Positions 55,749 to 64,000 of a DNA stretch of 64,000 nucleotides are shown in pieces. The notes under the pieces are model-generated. The model was not told the DNA's origin and did no database searches. It was given only the letters and a program-made list of their open reading frames with translations. This DNA comes from Limanda limanda. Lineage: Eukaryota > Chordata > Actinopteri > Pleuronectiformes > Pleuronectidae. The stretch spans positions 11,648,428 through 11,712,427 of the forward strand of contig NC_083658.1 in NCBI RefSeq assembly GCF_963576545.1. The letters are read 5' to 3'. Each line of letters opens with the position of its first letter. Positions within the stretch are counted from its first letter, which is position 1. The position numbers were made by a program, and so were the translations under genes.

Positions 55749-56694
55749 GGTCGGCCTTGCACAGTGCAATAAATCCTGAGTGGCGTCCTGTCATAGCTGG
55801 TGCGCCGTCTGTTGTAATAGACACCAGCTTTTCAATAGGCATGTTATTTTCAACGAAGTACTTTTTCACAACGTTGTAAATATCGACTCCTCTGGTTGTG
55901 GTTTTTAGTGGAAGCAACGTCAAAAACTCCTCTCTGGCGCATCCACCGACTCGTCACATTGAATTGAAAACCATTTGCATTTAATCATGTCCCGCTCCAA
56001 CTGACCCACTGCATCGGCAGAGAGCGCAGACACTCGCCGTGCCACTGTGTTTGCGCCAAGCTGTACATCAGCGATAGCGGACATGATTTCAGTCTTACTT
56101 TTATGGTCCTTGAATAATGTGTCGGCCACCGCTGTCATTGCTTCCTTCACCATCCCGCCATCGGTGTATGGCATCTTGTGCTTTGTCAAAATGTGCGCCA
56201 CTTTAAATGATGCCTTCGTGGCCGCGTTGGCTTTCTTCGTCGGTCCGATGAATAAACATTGCTGTTTTTTAAGGTTTGCTTTCAGCTGGTTCATTTTCTC
56301 AGTCCGTAGAGTGCTGCCTGCTGGAAAATCCCGTGCAAAGTTACCGTGGACTCTCGTGTGGTGGCGCTCCACGTTACCTCTTTTGCCGACCGAAACACTG
56401 CTCCCGCATATGAGGCACACACACTTGTCCTTCACGCTAGTAAAGAAGAACTCGCATTCCCACTCCAAATGGAAATTGTATGTTTTCTGCTTTTTCTTGA
56501 CTTGGCCACCTTGGTTTTCCATCTTTGTTGTTTGTGTAAAGTTCTGCTAATACCACCAAACTCCTCACTTTAGCTTAGCGAGCGTACAACGTCACTCAAC
56601 GTCACAACGTAACTTTGGCTACATTTACACCGGACACCAATGTGACATATATGTGAACGTAAGTGAGATGAGGTGCATTTACTGTCGTCGGAAT

Positions 56695-56750
56695 ATTTTT
56701 TTTATTTTTTTTTTTTATTATTATTATTTTTTTTTTTTTATTTTTTTTTT
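56695..56750. repeat. poly(T)/TTA-rich low-complexity tract
   Basis: About 55 bases of T with scattered A, near the right end of the hAT element and upstream of the transposase start on the minus strand. Confidence 0.85.
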
Positions 56751-56831
56751 CGGGTCAACCTATCAGGCGAGCTACTGAAAACCTGCACGCGAGCTACCGG
56801 TAGCTCGCGATCGACGTGTTGGAGACCCCTG

Positions 56832-57010
56832 GCCTAGACCTTATGTGTGCCGTGCCGCTCTGCTTCGTACTTGTTTCGTCTTGGTTATCAGAGACAGCCA
56901 GCATCTGTGATTTCGTGCAAATAAACTCTTTTTGTTCTAAATTTACAGTCAGCGTCTGCTTTGGGGTCCAATCGAACAACAAATCCTAACTGGTCCACTG
57001 GACCCAAGGG
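56832..57010 (+). mobile_element. possible LTR-end fragment
   Basis: The stretch has a poly(A) signal-like CAAATAAACTCTTTTTGTTC and then CAGTCAGCGTCTGCTTTGGG GTCCAATCG, followed by AACAAATCCTAACTGGTCC. This resembles the 3' edge of a fish Ty3/gypsy-type LTR and its downstream leader. No second LTR, integrase or reverse transcriptase is visible, so the assignment is weak. Confidence 0.3.
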
Positions 57011-57193
57011 TAAGAAAAGTGTGGACATTGTACATTTTAAGCACTTCTGCTCCCTCATTCCTGCACATTTTACCCTCTGTCTTGCGGAAAACATTCTAAA
57101 TTATTTTCTCACACTATCCCAGCTGCAAATTGGGGGCTGGATACAAAAAATACATGGCTTTGAACGTGTGGCTCCTTATCACAATCAATGAAC

Positions 57194-58040
57194 ATGGTTA
57201 AAAGATTCTCTGCTCAGAGGGTCTTAGAAATTATTTTTGAAGAGAGAGAAGCTTTGGAAGACAATGAAGAGGAAGTGTTTTGAGAATATGAAGATCAAAT
57301 TTCTGTCAATTCAGTCTGAAAGTGAGTTTGAAAAAAGAGGCTGAGAATGACAATGTGGAGAAATATGGACGTCAAAAGAAGTTGAATGATCTTTTGCCCA
57401 AAGAAATGAGCCACCCCGCATGGCTACCGATGTAATAAGGATGCAACCACTGCCAAGACTGATAACGGTCACTCATGTACAGGACATCTTTTTTTCAAGT
57501 CTTCTTTTGAACTTTTCATCGCAGATTCCATCCAGAAAGTCATTCTGGATGCACTAATTTGGAGGGACAGCATGTTTTTAGAGAGAGGTGGAATGAGATG
57601 GACCAAACCAATTTATTTTCATACTTTGGGGTTCTAATTCTTGCTGGAGTTTTCAAATCCACAGGGGAATCCACAGAATCCCCTGTGAGATGCATAAACT
57701 GGCAGAGAAATTTTCCGAAGAACAATGTCTCTGGAAATCTTCCACATTATTTCCAAGATTATCTGAAATTGATAAGAGAGACGACAGACCAGCTCGGCGG
57801 CAGAAAGACAAGCTAGCTGCCATCAGGACAGTATGGGACAAGGGGGTGCCCCGCCTCACCCTATTTTACAACCCTGGGCCTGATGTCACTGTTGATGAGC
57901 AGCTGATGGCATTAAGGTTCTGCTGCCCCTTCAGGCAGTACATATTCTAAACTCGCAAAATACGGAATCAGGCTCTGGACGGCCTGTGGTGCTGCTTCAT
58001 TATATGCATGGAACCTGCAAGTGTTGCTTGTGTTGTGTTG
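57194..58040 (+). pseudogene. decayed piggyBac transposase (PGBD-like)
   Basis: Fragments in shifting frames follow the order of a piggyBac-type (DDE_Tnp_1_7) transposase. The ATG at 57194 begins MVKRFSAQRVLEIIFEE with an acidic tail, soon stopped. At about 57490-57700 come VFRERWNEMDQTN and YFGVLILAGVFKS. After a frameshift near 57690 the frame reads KLAAIRTVWDKG, then YNPGPDVTVDEQL, which includes the first catalytic Asp, then CPFRQY. Past a stop at about 57948, KYGIRLWTACGA and YAWNLQV can be read in another frame. The second and third catalytic Asp regions and the cysteine-rich C-terminus are missing. Several frameshifts and stops make it inactive. Confidence 0.85.
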
Positions 58041-58375
58041 ACTAACAGAGTGTGATCAATTTATAATTGAGTTCCAAGAAATAAACATCAATACTGATAT
58101 TAGTTTGTTCCACCTATATCTTGATTGTACTTGATTTTTCTTGTTTAATTGCATTTTATCAAAAACAAAACAAAAAGCCCTTTTATTGATATGTGTGATT
58201 TAACAGGGGTAAATTACAAATATTAACCATATATGCTGTCTATATTGCTTGTTATTAGGATAAAGAAAACATCTGTTAAGTATTTTTACATAAATTGTTA
58301 TAGGTGTATTGATTTTAAGACCCAATAATGCAGTGGGTCCACCAGACCTGCAAACATTGGCTGTGCGACAAAAAC

Positions 58376-58397
58376 ATGAACACCACACAAGGGTTAA
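58376..58397 (+). mobile_element. right end of the piggyBac element
   Basis: TGAACACCACACAAGGG followed by TTAA (58394-58397). A GGG-TTAA border is the normal piggyBac terminus and target. A matching left end (TTAACCCTTGTGTGG) was not found between the hAT element and the transposase remnant, so the left part is lost. Confidence 0.65.
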
Positions 58398-58511
58398 ACC
58401 AGTGAAGTTAAAACAATGAAGTTAAAACTGTGAACTTAAAATAGTTAAATCAAAACTGTGAAGTTAAAACAATGAAGTTACAAGGGTGAAGTTGAAAACT
58501 GTTAAGTTAAA
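58395..58511 (+). repeat. short tandem repeat of GTGAAGTTAAAAC type
   Basis: About seven diverged units of roughly 16 bp (GTGAAGTTAAAACAAT) start right at the TTAA border of the piggyBac element. It may have grown at or near the insertion site. Confidence 0.75.
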
Positions 58512-61199
58512 GGTTCACCGAAGAATGTTTGAGTCCACAAAACCCTAATGGAGTCTCAAGGGACTGTCAACTACTTTTTTTCCTCATGACATCTCTGTTA
58601 AAGTTTCGTCTCTATGATTTCTGACTGCATGACAGTATTCACGCATGCTGACACATTTAGAACAAACCCTGTACGTTCCTTAAAATCCATACCTCCGTTG
58701 ACATTACACAACCACTAAGCCTCACATCTACACAGAGTGCTACAAAGTTGTCCAGCACGCACAAGTCCTTTATAGACGCTGGCTGACCAGCTGCACACTG
58801 CAATACAGGCGCTGCTCTGTACTTTATAGCCATAAGCACTATTTTTACAGCATGCAAGCATTTTTTTCTTTTCTGTGTGAAATCATCCCCTCCAGATTGC
58901 TTCTAATTTAAAGCCACTATCTGCCTACATAAATTCAGACTGTACTCGCTTAGATTCTTTGAGAGGCGAGGCGGACTCGTGAGTGTAAGCACTTTTTTTC
59001 CCTTTTATAGTCAAAGCCGCAATTCAAACACTTCAATCAGAGCAATCAATAGGGTTCCAAGTGAAAGTCCTGCTCGGAAATATTGACTTCAGTGAGTATA
59101 CTTTGTATTAAATATATATTCTAGCATTGCAGAAGCATCCTGTCAAAGGGATTCATAATATCCATTGATTCATATTTTTTACTATTGATGCATTTTCATG
59201 TCGACAGCATTTTAGGGTTGTAGCTGGTGGAGGTTATTGTGACCACATGTGATACATGCTGGGAGAGTTAAACCATGAAAAAGCTTTAGATTGTAACTAA
59301 GAAAAAACTAAGTAAAAAGCGTATTTCCTACTTAAATGTAGAAAGAGTACATGTTAAGTATTTTAAATAATGGAAAATTAGTTTGAGCAAAAATAGCCGG
59401 TGTGGAAGGTGCCAGGGAGAACAGTGAAGTGGTTGAAGTCTTCCCCTGAAATTGCCGTTAGGGTTTTGTAACACCATAATACAAAATGAACCAGCTCATT
59501 TATTTACTGCATTTGAGCGTAAAGACTACAACCTGATCATCTACAAACCAAGCAATGACAAGTTAAGGTTGATGATGATAACAGAACGTACTTTTAAATA
59601 TATATATATCAAACAAAATACTTTGTTGCCCTGTCTAAATTGCAAACTAACAGTATCACATGTAGGTAACAAATATATGAATCTTGTTTCAGACCTTGGT
59701 AAAAACACCCACTGCTTTATCTTGAAGTACCTTAAAACTGTTCTAAATAGACTGTCCACCATAGGGTTAAACCCCCTTTTAGACAACAGTGAATTTAGAA
59801 AAGATGTAATGACAAATTACTGCATGTTAACTTTCACTTTACTTTTTCTTGACCAATATTGACTTTCAAAAACAGTGCTCTTCAATCATGAATGGATTTT
59901 GACTTGGCTAAGTAGGAACTGTGGTCTAATGAGCTGCGTTACCATTCCCCACTGTTACAATGCGACTTCATTGTTTGTGTCAAACACAATCAATTAATAA
60001 GGTCAGAGTCGTTTTCAGTCACATCAAACTCGTATCATCGTGAGCTGGATCCTGTGCTAACTAAATTATTCGCTGCGCCTAAGTGTGCACAGAGGTAGAA
60101 TTAAGTACAAGGGTTATAATTAAAACCACAATGTGTGAAGCCTGGATCTAATATAGAAGGTGAGAGGAAGATGAGTTTTTGTAATGATGCTTTGACTTGT
60201 AATCCTGGAACAGGACAGGCAATAACTAGCAGGTTATTTAACTGAGCTGAGCAGTACGGGAGAAGACTGTGGATCTAACCTTGTTTCAATTATACACGCT
60301 AATTTAATTCTCAAGGCATAATTATAGCTATTTTACACTTCACCTGCGATCCTCCGTTCACCTTTCAGCGCTCTCTCGCTCCTTGCTGGATTTCTCCCTG
60401 CGAAGCAGTTAAAGTGTTTTTTACTCAGCGCACGAAAACACACACAAACAGCCCTGTGATTTATTAACTGTCAATACGGGCAGGCCTTGCATCAAATCGA
60501 TATGTGACACATTGAAGGAAAACAGTTTTCTCTAATGGAGAAATCATCAAATGGTCATAACCACGTCGCAGGCAACCTCTGAGAATTAAATCATCACCAT
60601 TAACAGGGTAGAGGAGCTGTTATTAACACAGCACCAGCACAGTGACAAGTTGCCAAGTCTTCTGTTTCTTCGGTGTCACGCAAAGCTGCAAATCAGAGTT
60701 TTCCACTGACCGAGCTTGGTATTTCCAATAAGTTCACACCTCGAGCTGATGGTGGTGGCAATCAGCGTCCCATTAACAGCAATACAATTAAGTGGCTTAA
60801 TCCCGTGAACACTGATGACAGAGCAGCAGGTGTCATGAAGAAAATTGCGCCGGTCAAATTAGGCCTCAGATAAATAAATGAGGCTGTGAAGAAAGGGCCC
60901 GCACGCACCGGTTTCAAAGCAGACGCTCGGCTCCAAAAAAAGTCGGCCGAGCTGAGTAGCTGCACGGTCACGATAAAAAAATGTGTCATATCCGTTTTTG
61001 GCTGCCGAGAATCTCACTGAAGACCAATGGACGTGACTGTTTGGTTTTTACCGTCCATTGTTTTTTGAAAGATTATGACGACTGTCTAAATAATTACAAA
61101 ACTCTTATTCTATAACCGGAGCTTCAGAGGGAACCCTCTTCCTGCTGTGCAGCTGTAAACCTCCACGTCAGACCACTTCACCAAAGAAACTTTTAACTC
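58512..61199. other. non-coding DNA, no gene recognised
   Basis: Unique-looking DNA. An AT-rich frame at 59452-59862 (136 codons) has no family resemblance. The block 60290-61000 has enhancer-like texture (AATTTAATTCTCAAGGC, CATAATTATAGC, and a CpG-bearing stretch near 60893-60960) but shows no exon. Confidence 0.45.
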
Positions 61200-61402
61200 G
61201 CATTCATGCTGTGTGCATGCTGAAGTGTCCTTGGGCAAGATGCTGAACCTCAATTTTCCCCTCATAGAACATCAAAGTGCTGCTAATAGATGCACTGAGT
61301 GAATGTGTGTGTGAATGGGTGAATGTAAAACTGTACTGTAAAGAGCTTTGAGTGGTCATCAAGACTTGAAAAGCTCTACATAAATACAAAACCATTTACC
61401 AT
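61200..61402 (+). mobile_element. LINE (L2-type) 3' end
   Basis: GAAGTGTCCTTGGGCAAGAT, then GTGTGTGAATGGGTGAATG, AAGAGCTTTGAGTGGTC, AAAAGCTCTACATAAATAC and ACCATTTACCATTT. This is a very common 3' end in fish genomes that I associate with L2-type LINEs and the SINEs that use them. It is truncated; no reverse transcriptase was seen. Confidence 0.75.
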
Positions 61403-61942
61403 TTTCTCTCTGGAGTGGTTGGGGGCGTGTCAGTATGTGCAGTCCGACTCAAAATGCAGCAGGAAGCGAGGTAACTGAACCTTTCCTCAGATCTGCTTCC
61501 TTATTGTCTCCTGATTTGGTCCATTAGAGATTAAAAAAAAAAAAGGACATGCAGGGGTCACTCTTCGCAGGACTCGTAAGCCTCAATGACTGAATCACAG
61601 AACAGTTTAAAGAGTGGCTGCTGATGCTGTGATCGCTTTTATCAAGTGGCCGAGTGAAGCTAATCACTCCAAGGTTATAAAGGAGAAGTTGAGTCGTTAA
61701 ACTGACCCTAAATCGTTACTTCTTACAGGTTTAGAAGCAAACAATCGCTAGGTGCATAGTCATTTTGTAGTAATGTATTTTAATAGTAGTGTGCACAGCT
61801 TCCCTAACCCTGCGCAGTTAGAAACTGCACGTATCCTTGTTGGAGGATGCCTTTCTACACACAATCTAGAAATGAAGCCAAAACGTCCTTGATACAAAAG
61901 CGGACATCTTGCTTGTTGATGTGCCCTTTTACTTTTGTAATT

Positions 61943-62044
61943 TGGACCATGTCCCACCTGCTGAGCCAGCCACCAGGAGGGTGACTGAGAAGCCACGGCT
62001 TTACATTCGGGGAGCAGTCATGTCCTCCATCTTTATATACAGTT
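61943..62044 (+). mobile_element. dispersed-repeat fragment (same family as 23573-23801)
   Basis: GACCATGTCCCACCTGCTGA, AGAAGCCACGGCTTTACATT, and the end TCCTCCATCTTTATATACAG share the terminal sequence of the repeat at 23573-23801. The last bases (normally TCTATGG) have changed. Confidence 0.5.
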
Positions 62045-63112
62045 AACAGTAAAAACAGGTTCAACTTGATTTCGCTTTAGGGACCAATTAGCCTCTACGT
62101 CACCAAGACAACCCATTTGGCGAGACGATTGGATTCCGCTGTGTCACCACCTGTTGTGAGCACACACTTCCTGAAGACGCATCTATTACCTTAGCTCTAG
62201 TAGCTTCGTTTAGCATCTATCCAAAACCGCAACATCGGTAAAGTTATCTAATGATTTCACAAAATAGCGGATTGTTTGCTCTGCTGTATGTGAGATGCAA
62301 ATGGTCGACCATCAATCAACCAGTGGGCTGCAGTACATTCATGAAGTGCCCTATCGACAGGGAGGAAGCCGACCGGCCCTCTGTCTTCACTGAAGCCCAA
62401 AAGAAGTTGCTCGCAGAAGCTTCCATTAAATGATCTTAGGAGGAAACTGTTTTCGAACCTTTAGTGCCATTTAGAGGATCTTCTGAGATAAGATACTTTT
62501 TGATTATGGCCCCTGTTCTCTTGTTAAGTGGACTATTACAGAGCCCTTAAAAAATAAATACAACTTATAGCTAAGGCTGCTGAAAGAATGAGCGGCAAAG
62601 ACCGACCAAACTTCAGCTACCTATATAAAAAAAACTAAAAGGAAAAAATGTTTTCTTTTCATGATCATCTCTGGTGGAGGAACATTTTATGGCTCAAATA
62701 CTTCAAATCAAAATCCACTCTTTATCTAAAGTGCCCACTTAATCACCGTCTCATGTCCCAACTTTTTTTTTTCTTTCAGCGAGACTATGGCAGTAACGCC
62801 CTCAGGCTATTCACGGAGGCCTTCTCATCATAGGTGATTACAGTCCTGGGGGCCTTTTGTCATCATCCCGGCACTTTTGTAATCAGTGGCCAAGGTCTGA
62901 ACGCGTCATTCAATCAAATGACGACTGATGTTCCATTCATTTATCAGATGCAAGTGACCGGTTTAATGTCCCTGATGCTGGGGGATATTTCTGACCTATC
63001 GTGGAGTTAAGGCCGACTAATGCAAGTCCTTGGTGAAAGAATGGATCTGAGTTATTCAAAATAAGAGAGGAAAGATGATGAGGGCATTCATTTCCGTTCA
63101 CTTTGAATTGAA

Positions 63113-63200
63113 CATAGACTGTATATGAAGATGGACGACAAGTATCCACTTCCTCCTGCTGTCCAAAAAATTATGGCTGGTTAAAAAAGAACAAAGCACC
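63113..63200 (-). mobile_element. dispersed-repeat fragment, inverted
   Basis: CATAGACTGTATATGAAGAT then GGACGACAAGTATCCACTTC and CTCCTGCTGTCCAAAA is the inverse end of the same common repeat family as 23573-23801 and 61943-62044. Confidence 0.55.
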
Positions 63201-64000
63201 GAAGATCTTAAAGACTAAAGACTTATGTTCAATTGTTCAATAAATGTTTCTCTGAAGATTTGGCACAACTTTTGTATTATTCTTACAGTGAGCATCAAAA
63301 TCATCCCAAAGTCCAAATACATTTTTATGCTGATATCAGACATATCGCAAATAATAAACGGGTGGCCAACACAAAAACACAATGCCTCAAAGAAATAAAT
63401 AAGTGGCCCTAACAATGGAGAAGGATGCGACATAATTGAGGAAATTGCTTTCTTAATGAAAAAAATATATTTTGAAAGTTATGTTTTTCTAAATGTTCAT
63501 TAACATTTAATGCCACCATTTAGTAATTCCCCCAGTAATGTTAAGATTATTTATGACATGTATAAAGGGAATAAACATATTTACCCAGAAAGTAATAATA
63601 ATAGGTGTAAGCACAAAATACCATACTAAAGATGGATGAATGTGCGCAGTTATCTTTTTGCTTTTTAGGACCTCTCGACGTCGTTGTTTACCTTTGAGCT
63701 GCAGAGAATCCAAATCCAAAACGACTGGGACTTAATGCACTGTTTGCTTGGCTACATTACAACAGGAGCATTAGTACTTTATCGGTGCTGGGGTGGAAGG
63801 TTGGAGTAAAAAGAAAAAATCCACCAGTCAACACATTATGTGCTGCGCTTGCACTGTGTTGTGGCATAACGAAGAGGGAATCGCTGAATAAAATATGCAA
63901 TTAAACAGTCTGGAATAAAGACGGCCCTTGAGGGAGGATGCAAAAGTGGCGTGGATACTCTGCGGAGTTTGAACTGCAGAAGCCGGAGATATTTGAAATA

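Larger units (their letters stand above)
53668..56522 (-). pseudogene. broken hAT transposase (BED finger, ZBED/GTF2IRD2-like)
   Basis: The ATG at 56520-56522 opens a 200-codon block. It has a BED zinc finger at residues about 34-59 (C36-x2-C39, H54-x4-H59) and ends near QCDESVD, which carries the likely first catalytic Asp. A deletion plus frameshift near 55920 follows. The next block (from about 55923) has the second Asp motif TTDGAPAMTG and stops at element B (54708-55748). Past B the frame resumes with YHCIIHQQ and has one in-frame TAG at 54319-54321. The last block (54288-53668) contains the C-terminal hAT dimerisation region, with ALFGSTYLCEAAFSDMN. Cut-and-paste transposition would need all these parts; at least three lesions make it dead. 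Similarity to host genes ZBED5 and GTF2IRD2 reflects their origin from this group. Confidence 0.88.
53273..56831 (-). mobile_element. hAT (Charlie-like) transposon, interrupted by element B
   Basis: Perfect 14-bp terminal inverted repeats: CAGGGGTCTCCAAC at 53273 and its inverse ending at 56831. Subterminal GAGCTAC motifs recur at both ends, including a 20-bp palindrome at 56789-56808. The flanks GTTTAAAT (left) and GCCTAGAC (right) share 4 of 8 bases. The left one fits the NTYTARAN target preference of Charlie-type elements. The minus strand encodes a BED-finger hAT transposase, now broken. Without the 1041-bp element B and one 9-bp duplication it would be about 2.5 kb, normal for an autonomous hAT. 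Confidence 0.9.
61403..64000. other. non-coding DNA with two dispersed-repeat fragments, no gene recognised
   Basis: Unique AT-rich DNA apart from related repeat pieces at 61943-62044 and 63113-63200. The frame 62251-62433 is short and has no recognisable motif. No exon or RNA gene was identified before the window ends. Confidence 0.45.

Noticed and set aside
59452..59862. 136-codon AT-rich plus-strand frame
   Set aside because: No motif or similarity; Lys/Asn/Leu bias reflects AT-rich DNA.
1..64000. tRNA genes, CRISPR arrays, operons, bacterial-style signals
   Set aside because: No cloverleaf with A/B boxes was recognised, no spaced identical direct repeats were found, and the DNA is clearly vertebrate in character.

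Overview
The window looks like teleost fish nuclear DNA, probably a spiny-rayed (percomorph-like) species. It has dense CA/GT microsatellites, long homopolymer tracts, fish-type LINE 3' tails, and many class II transposons (several hAT families, a piggyBac, CACTA-ended and 9-bp-TSD elements). I found no intact host protein-coding gene, no tRNA, no CRISPR array and no operon structure. The only coding sequence I can support is broken transposon coding sequence and captured fragments. The rest reads as intergenic or large-intron DNA, some of it resembling the conserved non-coding landscape around vertebrate developmental genes.

Layout. 1-3.1 kb: a LINE-type tail (985-1640), then a hAT-type non-autonomous element (1704-3052) with a perfect 8-bp target duplication. 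5.46-6.52 kb: element 'A' with a 9-bp duplication, a captured RecQ-like helicase fragment and a GC-rich minisatellite. 6.5-13.5 kb: unique DNA with a CpG-rich block near 8.6-9.2 kb and CA/GT arrays. 13.5-16.05 kb: an unclassified compositional island holding an AT-rich array, a 203-bp tandem duplication, a cluster of YY1-like motifs and a CpG-rich stretch. 20.15-21.85 kb and 25.88-27.55 kb: two hAT elements with perfect 8-bp duplications; the second contains a small antisense piece of 18S rRNA. 31.94-33.0 kb: another hAT element. 35.3-51.9 kb: the longest stretch poor in recognisable transposons. 51.9-52.6 kb: a CACTA-ended MITE. 53.27-56.83 kb: a hAT element with a broken BED-finger transposase. 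It is interrupted by element 'B', an inverted copy of A with its own perfect 9-bp duplication. 57.2-58.4 kb: a decayed piggyBac transposase and its right end. 58.4-64 kb: mostly unique DNA with three more repeat tails.

The transposons form a readable history. The hAT copy at 53-57 kb had to be in place before element B landed inside its transposase gene. A and B carry the same frameshift in the helicase fragment, so the fragment was already dead in their common ancestor. No genes in the window appear to work together. The biology on display is mobile-element nesting, gene-fragment capture and possible cis-regulatory DNA.
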